A stretch of 64,000 bases of DNA, taken from assembly GCA_942159475.1 (NCBI GenBank), contig OW804094.1, positions 16,427,708-16,491,707 of the forward strand. Reading direction: 5' to 3'. Positions 1-10,341 of the stretch are shown here, one piece after another. The notes under the pieces were generated by a model. The model searched no databases, was not told the origin of the DNA, and saw nothing but the letters and a program-made list of their open reading frames with translations. Each line of letters opens with the position of its first letter. Position 1 is the first letter of the stretch. The DNA comes from Sthenelais limicola (lineage: Eukaryota > Annelida > Polychaeta > Phyllodocida > Sigalionidae). A program made the translations under genes and the position numbers.

Positions 1-79
1 AAATAAATTTAGAAAACCTGCGAGATATTAACTACCGACCGTCGACATTATTCACAGAAACACCACAGACAAGGACAGA

Positions 80-316
80 TGGGTCCGATCGTCAGAAAAT
101 GTACAATTGTCAGCTCTACACATTTAGAAAGTTCTGCTAAATTAGGCTGAAAAACAATGAATACCGAATATATCTGAATATATTTGGCATCGCATTAATC
201 TCATCAGTATCAGTTCTGTAATGTTAAACTGCATTTTGAAGCTCATTTCTGTCTTAAATGTGAATTATCTGAGAAGATTGGTGAAGACGAATTGTACATT
301 TTCAGACAATCTGACC
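80..316 (+). mobile_element. MITE-A copy, diverged ends
   Basis: Plus orientation. The left end reads GGGTCCGATCGTCAG and the right end CAGACAATCTGACC, so both termini have point changes. No matching 4-bp target duplication is visible, which fits an old copy. Confidence 0.8.
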
Positions 317-792
317 TCTTAGAGGGGGAACGCTTTGGCACGATTAAAAGCCCAGCGCGTACGACTAAACTCTAATACAAATGTGTCATAGCAAAGAGAG
401 ACATACTAGGTATAAAACCCCTTCACGAGCTATGATAGGAGTTTGATTTTATGGACTGCTACGTGTTTGGCCTATTAAACAAGGTTATTCATTGTATCCT
501 TTATGACCATCCGCGGGTAATTTATAGCCCATGGCGATGGGGGAGGCAGATGGAGGATCAAGGGATAAAAACTGTTATATAGAGTGTCTGGATAGAATAC
601 CAACGTTACGTTGCTCCTATATTAATACGGCTATTGTGTATACTGCCCCTCTTTTATAGACTGCCTTCTTCTTGAAGGAAGACTTATTAGTATCGGGCAT
701 CGTTACTTGTGTGTTGGTGTTTAAGGTTTTTTCTCTTTGTTATTCAGTCTAGGAGGCTGAGACGCAAACAAACATGTCAGCGTCTGAGATAA
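317..792. other. No gene seen; unique-looking AT-rich DNA
   Basis: I see no repeat family, long frame or RNA gene in this stretch. It separates two plus-oriented MITE-A copies. Confidence 0.5.
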
Positions 793-1020
793 GGGTCAGA
801 TTTTGAGAAAATGTACAATTGGTAGCTGTACACATTTTGTAAATTCTGCTAAATTAGGCTGCAATTCGGTCAATAGTACGTAAATTCGAGTATATTGGAT
901 TGATTCTAGCAATCTGTTTGGTTAGGTTGAACTGTATTTTGAACTTTATTTTCGTCTGAAACGTGGGTTATTTGAGAGAATTGCTGAAGTTGAATTGTAC
1001 ATTTTCTGAAAATCTGACCC
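793..1020 (+). mobile_element. MITE-A copy with ATAA target duplication
   Basis: Complete plus-oriented copy of the subtype whose middle reads GGCTGCAATTCGGTCAATAG. The bases next to both ends are ATAA, an exact 4-bp direct repeat, so the element runs from GGGTC to GACCC. Confidence 0.9.
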
Positions 1021-1162
1021 ATAAGCATTCCGTTAAGGCTGTGTTCTAATGACGACACTGAGTGTCTTAATCAATGGTGTCCTTTTGTGTTTAAATGGTT
1101 TTATATAGCCAAAACATTATGGGGAGCGGTTTATTCCCAGTTGAAGCTATATATTACATCGG

Positions 1163-1300
1163 CGTTTCTTGAAAATCTACAATTCGCCTTCATCAACTCT
1201 CTCAAATAAATCAAATTAAGTACAGGAATTAGCTTCAAAAGACAGTTTAACATAACTAAACAGATTTCTTTTATTCAAAACAATATCACATTCCACTCTA
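1163..1300 (-). mobile_element. MITE-A fragment
   Basis: Minus-oriented left part only: TTGAAAATCTACAATTCGCC followed by the CTTCATCAACTCTCTCAAAT segment and the ACAGTTTAACATAACTAAAC segment. The distal half is missing or unrecognisable. Confidence 0.65.
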
Positions 1301-1350
1301 GATAGTAAGTTATTTTATATGAAATGTTCAGTTTATTACCTAGACTGGGT

Positions 1351-1511
1351 CAAATATCGAAAGTAATAACTGTTTGTGTGACGTCAAATCTCATATTTTG
1401 ATAAAAATATTTCCGTGAACTATATACTTAGGCTTATAATCAGGTTGATAGTATTACCCTTTGCAGGGTATTGACATCATACTATTAATTTATTTCTCCA
1501 CCAGAATGTAT
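1351..1511. repeat. Arm of an inverted duplication (partner 16579-16744)
   Basis: This 161-bp stretch is nearly identical in reverse complement to the sequence just right of the MITE-A at 16347-16578. It contains GTGTGACGTCAAATCTC and ACCCTTTGCAGGGTATTG. In both places it directly abuts a MITE-A end of the 'TAAAGTCGCCAG' type, so the MITE end and its flank look duplicated together. Confidence 0.85.
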
Positions 1512-1746
1512 GGATAAAGTCGCCAGAAAACGTACAATTCGCCTTCACCAATCCTCTCAAATAACCAAAATTTATGATAAAAGTGAGGTACAAAATACAG
1601 TTCAACATAACCAGACAGATTTATCAAATATAAACAATACATAATACACTCAGATATCTTCAGTATTTATCATTTTTCCCTCTAATTTTGAAGAATTTAA
1701 TACATGTGTAGAACTGTAGATTGGGCATTTTCTGAAAATATGACCC
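1512..1746 (-). mobile_element. MITE-A copy, GATAAAGTCGCCAG end
   Basis: Minus orientation. The left terminus is the alternative end type (GGATAAAGTCGCCAG) while the right terminus is the common type (CTGAAAATATGACCC). The left neighbour is the duplicated segment at 1351-1511. No exact 4-bp duplication is seen. Confidence 0.85.
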
Positions 1747-2409
1747 ATCTATCCTTTCCTACCCCAATGGTTACGATAGTTTTCCCGATAGATCTGTTAA
1801 ACCTTGAAATACTATTCCTTCCATTTACTAATGAGGTTGGCCTTGGTGTGAATGAGGTGAATGACATTGTCCAAGCGACGTGTTATATTTAGACAATGTC
1901 TCATTGTTGTCACCATGCAAAAATGCCATTTAATCTGCTGAAAATGACATTTTTGCGACTGAGTATCCCCTCGGGCAGATTTATAGTATTTCATAATGGC
2001 CTTTTAAGAAAGATTAACCTTTCATCAGGGGGAATAGAACAATAAATCACTCCCATCAATAATTAGAAATGGTTTTCTTTGTTTCTATACAAGGCAATTA
2101 AATCCCATTAACCCAGATTTAATTCACTTAAATCTCGGATTGAGTCTTGGAAATAATGACTCTTTCTTTTACCCTCATCGGTTCCTCATTCAGGAGCGAA
2201 AAAAGACTTGAATCAATAAAACAGTGTCAATATTATGGTTTCTAAGTAGAACATGTCCAGATAGATAAGATAAAATCATTATTTATTTTCCCATTAATTA
2301 CATAAAAGGTGCTATGCTTCTGGGTTAAGGTGTTTATTGAGTGACACTCCTTCTCGTAGCTAAGCCATATAAATATACCTTTTTTCTAAGCTTATTTCCA
2401 AACACTAGT
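1747..2409. other. No gene seen; contains a small inverted repeat
   Basis: AT-rich and unique-looking. At 1918-1955 two 14-base arms, CAAAAATGCCATTT and AAATGACATTTTTG, could pair with one mismatch around a 10-base loop. Short frames on both strands here have no recognisable motif. Confidence 0.5.
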
Positions 2410-2636
2410 TGGGTAAGATAATGAACAATCTACAGTTCTGCATATCTCGCAAATTCTGCTAAATTAGAGTGAAAAATGATAAGTACTGAGTATATCTGAG
2501 TATATTCTTATTGTATTCATTCAATAAATCTGTCTGGTTATGTTGAACTGTATTTTGAACCTGTTTTTCGTCTTAAATTTATGTTATTTGAGGGGATTGG
2601 TGAAGTTCAATTGTACATTTTCTGAAGATTTGACCC
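2410..2636 (+). mobile_element. MITE-A copy
   Basis: Plus orientation, of the subtype with the middle GAGTGAAAAATGATAAGTAC. The left terminus is altered (GGGTAAGATAATGAAC) and the right is TGAAGATTTGACCC. Flanking AGTT and AATT are only similar. Confidence 0.8.
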
Positions 2637-2790
2637 AATTTTCAATCAAATGTTGCGCAGCATCTTTGCTGGAACAATTATAATTTAGATGTGCTCTGAG
2701 TCTACAATTCCAATTCTATAAGAAATATACAAGCCCATAACCATAATTGCATGCGTTTTCAAAATAATTGAACTTGAACATACAGCTATA

Positions 2791-3029
2791 GGGTCAGCTT
2801 TTCAGAAAATATACAATTAGCAGCTCTACACATTTAGCAAATCCTGTTAAATTAGACTGAAAAAAACGATCAATACTAGCTATATCTGAGTATATATTCA
2901 GTATTGCCTTGATTCAAAGGATGTGTTTGGTTATGTTGAACTGTATTTTGCCTATCATTTTTGTATTAAATTCGGGTTATTTGGGAGGGTTTTTAAATGT
3001 GAATTGTGCACTTCCTGGAAATGTCACCC
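2791..3029 (+). mobile_element. MITE-A copy with TATA target duplication
   Basis: Plus orientation. It joins the common left end (GGGTCAGCTTTTCAG) to the third right-end type (CCTGGAAATGTCACCC). TATA flanks both sides exactly. Confidence 0.88.
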
Positions 3030-3078
3030 TATAGAATGTAACCTGTTGATGGGACCCACATCCCACTAAGCTCTACAT

Positions 3079-3709
3079 GGGTCAGATTTTCGGAAAACGT
3101 ACAATTATGATGTGTTCCAGGAAAATGAGTCACAAGTCGCAAAATTGATATTTTTCAAAGATCTCTTTGTTGAAATGCTCTGATTATTAGAGCGTTGTGC
3201 ACTTATAGTCATATGAATCTATGTAACAAATTTCGGGACATTGTACTAAATATATCCCTGCATTTTGAAGGTCTTCGTATGGAGTATATTTAATTACTTT
3301 ACTGGTAATTACCCATCCAGAAACATTGCAAAGTTTGTATTTAAAAAAAATTAATTCAAACTTTGAATATAAAAATACTTATTAGGTGTCCTACTGTTTA
3401 CTATCATTGGAATGAGCTTGATGTCCTCTTTTTAAATATGGTAATATCTCAAAATCCATATTTTGCGACTTATGACTCATTTTCCTAAAACAGATCACAA
3501 TTTAACTTCACCAATATTTTCAAATAACCCAAATTTCAGACAAAAGTGAAGTTCAAAATACAGTTCAACCTAACCTAACAAATTGCTAGAATCAATGCAA
3601 TGGCGAATATACTCGAATTTACTTAGTATTGGCCTAATTGCAGCCTAGTTAAGCAGAATGGACTAAATGTGTACAGCTGCCAATTGTACATTTTCTGGAA
3701 ATCTGACCC
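3079..3709 (-). mobile_element. MITE-A copy split by a MITE-B
   Basis: Minus orientation, in two parts (3079-3106 and 3499-3709). Outer flanks are ACAT on both sides, an exact duplication. The interior is interrupted by MITE-B at 3107-3498; removing that and one AATT restores the usual GTACAATT-AACTTCACC join. Confidence 0.9.
3107..3498 (+). mobile_element. MITE-B copy nested in MITE-A
   Basis: Starts ATGATGTGTTCCAGG (first base changed from G) and ends CCTAAAACAGATCAC. AATT is present on both sides and once in uninterrupted MITE-A copies, so the insertion made a 4-bp duplication. MITE-B therefore moved after this MITE-A had landed. Confidence 0.9.
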
Positions 3710-3894
3710 ACATAGGGCCTATAATGATGTCTCTGCTATAGGAAATCATTACAGCCCATTCCTGAGGCAATTTGGAGAAGACAGAAAGCTGGGCTTTAGT
3801 GTGTATTATTCATCAGCGTAGCGTGTGTCTAGGCTACAGGAGGCATCCCATCAAGTCATCTCTAGTCCCACAATTGTAGACCATGGGTCAGGCT

Positions 3895-4110
3895 TTCAGA
3901 AAATGCACAATCTACACTTCTACACATTTTGCTAAATTTGAGTGAAAAGGGGTAAATACTAGGTATATCTGAGTGGATTGTGGATTGTATTCATTAAATA
4001 AATCTGTTTGGTTGTGTTCAACTGTATTTTGAAGCTTATTTTCGTCTTAAATTTGGGTTATTTGGGAGGATTGGTGAAGGGGAATTGTGCATTTTCTGAG
4101 AATCTGACCC
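3895..4110 (+). mobile_element. MITE-A copy, internally shortened
   Basis: Plus orientation, GGGTCAGGCTTTCAG to GAGAATCTGACCC. Part of the left subterminal region is missing, giving about 216 bp. No exact target duplication is seen. Confidence 0.82.
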
Positions 4111-4163
4111 AGGTGCGGACCTGTTGATCACAGCCTGGGGATATATGGTGATGGGGTGATGGC

Positions 4164-4199
4164 GGGAGGGGGGGGGGGGGAGGGGGGGCTGGGGGGGTG
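4164..4199 (+). repeat. G-rich run
   Basis: Runs of 12, 7 and 7 consecutive G separated by one or two bases, enough for a G-quadruplex on the plus strand. Such runs are also prone to sequencing and assembly length errors. Confidence 0.7.
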
Positions 4200-4281
4200 C
4201 AGAGGGAATTACAGAGCAACTCATAGTGTGGTGGCGACAGACAGACAGACAGAGGGTTTTGATCTTGAATTCTGTGGAATA

Positions 4282-5218
4282 ATAGGGGATTTGCATGTCT
4301 CACTGCGCATGTCTGTTACATTGCATCCTGTGATGAACTCTGATGATTTTGCAACGTTTTTATCGAAAATTGCAAAAATGTTTTCAACAATATCACAGCT
4401 TGTATAAATAATCTATGTTAACCAAATGCATGACGGGAAAGATGGGGACTTGTGTCATGGAAATATGTATAACACATGGATATTTACATTAAGGATGATC
4501 GCGGGTATTTCTCAGTTGCCAAAAACGGCGGGGATTTTACGACATTGACCATGTTGATATTTTTTATTTTTTTTATCATTTCTTAGGTTAGTGATGTTCA
4601 GTTATTAAAAAGAAACACTTCTGACTTTTGAACAGATTAGTATATGTTTTTTTTCTTGTTTGTTATTGTTTTACAACACCGTAAGCCACCTTGTTTACAT
4701 GAAATTCAAAGCTAGTCCAGCTCTCAATCACTGCACTGTCAAGTTTGGGGGCCTCCAGCTCCTAAAGTAATCTGGGGACCACCCGTTTTCTTGTTATTTT
4801 CAGAAAGTATATCCCTTAAACTATGATATACTAAAAAATTAGCCAACTCTAATTACAATTTATGGTTTAAAATGGATAAAACGTTTCAAAAACGCCCTTT
4901 TCTCCATAGACGGCCATATTAAATTAATTAAATAACTTTTTATTTTCAAACGGAAATAGCAAAAAATCTAGTCTGGGGACCCCCCCTTAAAAAAATTATA
5001 TTTGAAATCAGCATGATTTGGAGTACAAAGTGTGAAAAAATCAGGCTGATCTATTTACTTTGGGAAATACCCGCGGTCATCCTTAAAGCACTGATAAATA
5101 GTCCATGCTGAACATTGCATGTTTTTTTATAGATTTTACACTGTACCATTATTCCCATAATTCCATGTGAATCTAGATTTAAAATGGCGGCTTTGCAATT
5201 CCTCTATTGGAGGGGAAC
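4282..5218 (+). mobile_element. MITE-C copy split by a TTAA element
   Basis: Begins ATAGGGGATTTGCATGTC and ends GGCTTTGCAATTCCTCTA. Two parts, 4282-4488 and 5087-5218, are separated by the TTAA-flanked element. The interior includes AAATGCATGACGGGAAAGAT and CCATGCTGAACATTGCATG, shared with the other MITE-C copies. Confidence 0.85.
4489..5086. mobile_element. TTAA-flanked inverted-repeat element (piggyBac-type target)
   Basis: A 590-bp insertion (4493-5082) flanked by TTAA at 4489-4492 and 5083-5086. The termini GGATGATCGCGGGTATTTC and GAAATACCCGCGGTCATCC are inverted repeats with one mismatch. No transposase frame lies inside, so it is non-autonomous. TTAA duplication is the hallmark of piggyBac-type transposases, though Kolobok and some Sola elements also use TTAA. 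Confidence 0.85.
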
Positions 5219-5266
5219 TCAAGGAGGTGGGGGCAAAATGCAGTGAATTTTGATCTTGAATTCTGT

Positions 5267-5595
5267 GAAATTGGACTGGCTGATTGGTCCGAAGTGATGG
5301 TTTTAGATTAGATATAAAATGGTAATACAATATAGAAGTATAAAGGTATTGTTCAGTTTTATGAGAATAAAAGGCCAAGTCCACTAAGCTGATTCTCATG
5401 TGATTCTCATCCAAAGTAATGGAGAAGGTTCCTCTTTCATATGAGAATCGGCTTCTAGAATTGTTGTGAAAATGTAAAGTAACAACTTCTTTTTCTTTGG
5501 TATTACTTGTCTAAGTCGATTATATCAATTTAAAAAAAGAAACAATTTGTTGAGTTTTGTTTTTCAGCTTCTCGAGACCCGATAATAAACCGTAC
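5267..5595. other. No gene seen
   Basis: AT-rich stretch with no family member that I recognise. Confidence 0.4.
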
Positions 5596-5632
5596 AGAGT
5601 GCCATTTGGTATTTATTACATACTGATATGTA
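5596..5632 (+). repeat. Fragment of the TTATTACAC / GAGTGCCATTTGCTAT family
   Basis: CAGAGTGCCATTTGGTAT followed by TTATTACATACTGATATG matches the junction seen at 59260-59300 and, in reverse, at 19440-19541. Only this short piece is present. Confidence 0.65.
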
Positions 5633-5654
5633 GATTTATTTGTTATATTTAGCT

Positions 5655-6130
5655 TATTATTAACTAGCAAAGTACCCGTCCTCTGGACGGTCACCCTCTA
5701 TCGCCACACTTCCCCCTCTCCCTCTTTTTCCTCCCCCTCTTCTCTGACTTTCATACCTGTTTTTCTCTCCCAACCCTATCTCCGATTCCCCTCCACCCCC
5801 CCACCCCCCTCTCTCCCATTTCTGTGTGGGCGGGTAAACTTGGCGGGTTGAGAAAAAAGTTAATTTCACCCACTGAGTTAGGTCCCCCTGGACGTAGGTT
5901 GTGGGAAATGACGTAGTATCTCACAGGGGCTTTCCCAGGCTATAAATAGAGTGTGGTTATCCCGATTTAAAAAAGGCTTCAAAATCACATTTCCACCCCA
6001 AAGACCTTCACAAACCACATACAACGACATCCAGAGAGGGGGGTGGAGAGACCTCTAAATATGAGTAAAGTGGTTTGTAAAACAACAAATTCCGAGAACA
6101 TTCTGGACAAATAAAACCTTCTTTCTACCA
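5655..6130. other. Pyrimidine-rich stretch with a TATA-like motif
   Basis: Starts with a small hairpin (CCGTCC-TCT-GGACGG at about 5677). A CT-rich run follows to 5815. Further right, TATAAATA sits at 5941-5948 after GGGGCTTTCCCAGGC. This could be a core promoter of a mobile element or chance; no frame follows it. Confidence 0.3.
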
Positions 6131-6343
6131 TTTCTTTTCTACCTCCTTTCCTAGAAATCGCTCTAGCTTTATATTATATGGATATATATTATATGGATGT
6201 ATTTCTTGCCAAATTATGTGTATTTTGCTTGAAAACTTTCGAAACTTGCAAGGCAACGCTAGGCAGCATAATGCAACGTCTCCAAACCAAGCAAATTACG
6301 TCGTTTAGGTCATATGCTACCAGTTAGGCTCAGATAGCACATA

Positions 6344-6371
6344 GGTGCTATTTGACTTTTCAAATAGCACC
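6344..6371. repeat. Perfect 12-bp hairpin
   Basis: GGTGCTATTTGA and TCAAATAGCACC pair perfectly around the four-base loop CTTT. Confidence 0.75.
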
Positions 6372-6589
6372 CCCAAATCACACCCTCGAAATCACATAAG
6401 TATGTAATACAAACGGTAATCTATGAATAGTTTGATGTCTGTACATACACTAACTAGAATATAAAATATATAGTCAGCCCTCCCCCTTTGGGCCTCCAAT
6501 AATTACTTCATTATTCTATTATTATGCACCAAAACACAATAGGATTGTCATACATAGATATGTAACACCGTGAATATTATTTAAAATGT

Positions 6590-6716
6590 TTATTGAGAAA
6601 TTTCAAGATGCGGTGGAATACAGGGAGTCCCCTAACCGTAATAAAAACATTTAGCACTGGCATATGCTATGTTTTATTTTCTGAATAAAGTTTGTGTAAA
6701 AGAAAAAGAAAAAAAG
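6590..6716 (+). mobile_element. LINE 3' end with A-rich tail
   Basis: Contains GGTGGAATACAGGG, then GCACTGGCATATGC, an AATAAA at about 6685 and an AAAAGAAAAAGAAAAAAA tail. The same order of motifs appears on the minus strand at 63575-63700. It is a short 5'-truncated retroposed 3' terminus with no coding sequence. Confidence 0.65.
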
Positions 6717-6933
6717 GGAGTCCTATGTCCCCCCTGATGATTTTCACTCACTACTGAGATGAGTATTGATCACCGTAGATTACCGTAGCGTAGACAAGGC
6801 AGAGGCATCATTACCTTACGGTGATAGATGAGGCTTGATCAATGGTGGCTAGTACTTGCATGTCACACCCATACATGGCCATTTATTGCCTTAACAATAA
6901 ACGCTGATAGCTGTGGTGACAAGACGCCGACAT

Positions 6934-7164
6934 GGGTCAGATTGTCAGAAAATGTACAATTCAACTTCACCAATCCTCTCAAATAATCAAAATTTCAGAT
7001 GAAAATAAAGGTGAAAAGACAGTTCAACCCAACCAAACAGATTGCTAGAATCAGTGTAATGCCAAATATACTCAAATTTAATATTGACCAAATTTCAGCC
7101 TTATTCAGCAGAATTTGCTAAATGTGTACAGCTGCCAATTCTACATTTTCTGAAGATCTGTCCC
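6934..7164 (-). mobile_element. MITE-A copy
   Basis: Minus orientation, GGGTCAGATTGTCAG to TGAAGATCTGTCCC. Flanks ACAT and ACAC differ in one base, probably a decayed target duplication. Confidence 0.87.
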
Positions 7165-7443
7165 ACACAATATTTTTCTAACTGGTAGGGGAGCGGTAGG
7201 TAGCTCCTAAGCACCGGCACTATGAATCGATTGATAGGAAATTACATAATAAACAATGATAATATCCATATAGTGAAATTTATAGCCCTTAAAAACCTGT
7301 TGTCGATGGAAGAAGTGAAAGTAATTGAGTCATAAATTAGGTAATAATTATACTCAGGCTACAAAGATGTTTCAATATCAGAAACCTATTATACTGACAT
7401 TTATTGTCCTCTGCCAACCTGTTGGTGGTGTGAGGGAGCATAT
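7165..7443. other. No gene seen
   Basis: AT-rich spacer between MITE-A and MITE-B with no recognisable feature. Confidence 0.4.
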
Positions 7444-7849
7444 GTGATATGTTTCAGGAAAATGAGTCATAAGTCGCAAAAATGATATTTTCAAAGTGTT
7501 TATTTTATAAGATCACTTTATTGGAATGTTTTGATTTTTTGGGAGCTTATGACCTATCGTTACAACAGTTGATGTATGAAATTTCAGGACAATATATTAA
7601 ATATATCCGGTCGTTTTAAAGGTCCTCAGATGGAGTATATTTAGTTACTTTACTGGTTATTGCCCCGCAGAAATATTGGAAACTTTTTTTTCAAAAACGA
7701 AAATATCAAACCTAAAATCTAGAAATACTTATTATTTTATTAGACTGTTTACTATCATTGGAATCGGCTTGATCTCCTCTTTTCAAATATAATAGTATCT
7801 CAAAATCTATTTTTTGCGACTTATGACTCATTTTCCGGAAACACATCAC
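7444..7849 (+). mobile_element. MITE-B copy with ATAT target duplication
   Basis: Near full length. GTGATATGTTTCAGG starts it and CCGGAAACACATCAC ends it, with ATAT on both sides. Confidence 0.9.
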
Positions 7850-7910
7850 ATATAAATAAAGAGAAGTTTTAAATGAGGTAGGAGTGGGGGAGGAAAGACA
7901 ATGTAAATTA

Positions 7911-8088
7911 CAGTGGAACCTCTCTATTAAGACCACTCTTAGGACTGAGTGATTTTTGGTCTCATAGCGAGGTGGTCTCTTTAGAGGGCTCTAAATCTAA
8001 TAAGAGGGAATAATTCGGGATTGAGAAAACTGGTCTTAATAGAGGGGTGGTCTCTATAATGAGGAGGTCTTTATGTTAGGTTCCACTG
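7911..8088. mobile_element. CAGTGGAACC inverted-repeat element, TA target
   Basis: A 178-bp element with termini CAGTGGAACCT and AGGTTCCACTG, flanked by TA on both sides. The interior holds repeated GGTGGTCTCT words in both directions. A TA duplication and CAGTGG termini suit non-autonomous Tc1/mariner/pogo-type elements. A decayed relative lies at 23598-23690. Confidence 0.85.
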
Positions 8089-8334
8089 TATTACAAAATA
8101 ACACAACAAACACAATAATAACAGCATGAAGAAAGTGTTCCGAAACATGATGTATACTTCATAATAAAATGCAAAAGCAGCAGGAAAACCAGTGCTAGTA
8201 GTCAAGAATTGAGTGATTTATCTCATAAATTTAGTGGAATAACAATAATAATACCAATTAAGGCATATATGAATCTAGCATCACTTGAAATTCCGGTATG
8301 AATTTAATTTTCATAAGATTCTGGAATAACTTTT
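8089..8334. other. No gene seen
   Basis: A-rich spacer, nothing recognisable. Confidence 0.4.
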
Positions 8335-8570
8335 GGGTCAGATTTTCAGAAAATAAACAATTTGCGGCTGTACACATTTAGTAAATTCTGTTAAGTGAGG
8401 CTACAATTTGGCCAATACTAGGTAAATTCGAATATATTCAGCATTGCTTTGATTTTAGCAATCTGTTTGGTATAGATTGAACTGTGTTTTGAACTTTATT
8501 TTCGTCTGAAATTTGGGTTATTTGAGAGGATTGGTGAAGGTTAATTGTACATTTTTCGGCGGCTTCACCC
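8335..8570 (+). mobile_element. MITE-A copy with mixed ends
   Basis: Plus orientation. The left end is the common type and the right end is the alternative type (TTTTTCGGCGGCTTCACCC). Flanks are TTTT and ATTT. Confidence 0.87.
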
Positions 8571-8639
8571 ATTTGATTAAATGTAAAACTTTATTCCTGA
8601 ATTAGATAAATAATTACTACACGTGCTACAGACATGTTG

Positions 8640-8830
8640 TTTTTTTAAAATAAATTTTATTGCGAAAACATTTTCAGGCGAACCTAATAATCTCATGTTA
8701 CACAAGTTCAAAAATTTACATAATTATATCTATATATATTTTGGTTTTTAAGGGTTTTAAGACAGAAAGTCATGATTTACTTTAAATGTAATTGCTTAGT
8801 TCATTCCCAACCGTCTAATGGAGTGAATAC
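8640..8830 (-). other. Possible LINE or retroposon 3' tail
   Basis: On the minus strand GCAATAAAATTTATTTT is followed by a short A run, as at a polyadenylated 3' end. No coding sequence or matching copy was found, so this is weak. Confidence 0.3.
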
Positions 8831-9065
8831 GGGTCAGATCTTCAGAAAATGTACAATTCAACTTCGCCAATCTTCTCAATTAACCCAAATTTCAGACAAA
8901 AATAAAGTTCAAAATACAGTTCAACCTAGCCAAACACATTGCTAGAATCAGTGCAATGCTGAATATACTCAAATTTACCTAGTATTGACCAAATCTCAGC
9001 CTAATTTAGCAGAATTTACTATATGTGTACAGCTGCCAATTGTACATTTTCTGAAAATCTGACCC
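8831..9065 (-). mobile_element. MITE-A copy with ATAC target duplication
   Basis: Complete minus-oriented copy, GGGTCAGATCTTCAG to CTGAAAATCTGACCC, with ATAC on both sides. Confidence 0.92.
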
Positions 9066-9232
9066 ATACGCACATGATTAACTGCTTTTGTCCATCACCC
9101 ATTCAGAGAATGCGGCACCAAGATTGATTAGACTTAGTGCTAGTGATAGGATCAAACCAGGTCACTGATAACAGCCCCAGCCAATTTATCCCAATGTGAT
9201 GGGGTCGATCTGATGAGAGGCTATCCGTATAG

Positions 9233-9466
9233 GGGTCAGATTTTCAGAAAATGTACAATTGGCAGCTCTACACATTTAGGAAATTCTGCTAAATCAGGCT
9301 GAAAAATGATGAATATCGGGTATATCTGAGTATATTTGGTATCGCATTGATTTTAAGTATCAGTTCTGTTATGTTAAACTGCATTTTGAAGCTCATTTTT
9401 GTCTTAAATGTGGGTTATTTGAGAGGATTGGTGAAGCCGAATTGTACATTTTCTGAAAATCTGACC
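9233..9466 (+). mobile_element. MITE-A copy, probable TATA target
   Basis: Plus orientation of the GCTGAAAAATGATGAATATC subtype. The left is TATA-GGGGTCAG and the right CTGACC-TATA, so the outermost base has changed but TATA frames both ends. Confidence 0.88.
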
Positions 9467-9616
9467 TATAGACAGCCTATGGAGGAATCCCATCGCATTA
9501 CCGCCTGGACACTCGCTAGTCTATAGACAATGCACTCATATGATTTATTCAACGATTAAAAACGTATCCTGGACAACGGCAATAAATCACTCTTTTCGTT
9601 ACCAAGTTGTTCATAT

Positions 9617-10006
9617 GTGATGTGTTTCAGGAAAATGAGTCATAAGTCGCAAAATTGATATTTTTCAAAGTGTTTTTTTACAAGATCACATTATTGGAAC
9701 GTTCTAATATTTGGAGGGTTTATCATGTATAGTTATATCAATCGATGTATCAAATTTCAGGACAGTCTATATAATATATCCTTTCGTTTTAAAGGTCCTC
9801 AAATGGACTACATTTAGTTACTTTACTGTTTATTGACCCCCAGAAATATTGGAAACTTTTTTTTTCAAAAACGAAAATATCAAACTTAACATCTAGAAAT
9901 ACTTATAAGATTATTAGACTGTTTACTATCATTGGAATCAGCTTGATCTCAACTTTTCAGATATGGTTATATCTCAAAATCTATTTTTTGCGACTTATGA
10001 CTTATA
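9617..10006 (+). mobile_element. MITE-B copy, right end missing
   Basis: Starts GTGATGTGTTTCAGG. It ends within TTGCGACTTATGACTTAT, lacking the last ~20 terminal bases, so the right target duplication cannot be read. Confidence 0.85.
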
Positions 10007-10341
10007 TTGATAATTCAATCGATCGATAGACATGTGTGAATAGGTAAAGTTTCCAGAAAATGTACAATTCACATTCAGAAATCTTCACAAATAACCCAAA
10101 CTTAATGCAAAAATGAGACTCAAAATACAGTTCAACATAACCTAACAGATTGATTGAATATACTCAGATGTCCGTAGTATTGACGATTTTTCTCTCTAAT
10201 TTAGCAGAATTTCGGTAAAGTTTGCAATTTGGCCAATACTAGGTAAATTTGAGTATATTCGGCATTGCATTGCAATCTGTTTGGTTAGGCTAAACTGCAT
10301 TTTGAAAGTAATTTTGACCTTAAATTTGCGTTATTTGATAG

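Larger units (their letters stand above)
4255..5266. repeat. Direct repeat flanking a MITE-C
   Basis: TTTTGATCTTGAATTCTGTG occurs at about 4257 and again at about 5244, on either side of the MITE-C and its extra GGGGAACTCAAGGAGGTGG tail. It is longer than a transposase target duplication, so it may be a local duplication or part of a longer element version. Confidence 0.6.

Noticed and set aside
793..1020. MITE-A as a Tc1/mariner MITE with TA target
   Set aside because: Exact 4-bp duplications such as AACT, AGGA, TCTA and ATAC at other copies exclude a TA-only target.
4036..4407. Overlapping frames with poly-proline or poly-glycine
   Set aside because: Generated by the G run and the adjacent MITE-A and MITE-C.
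5941..5948. A confirmed TATA-box promoter
   Set aside because: Only the motif is present; no downstream frame or initiator evidence, so it is kept as a low-confidence note.
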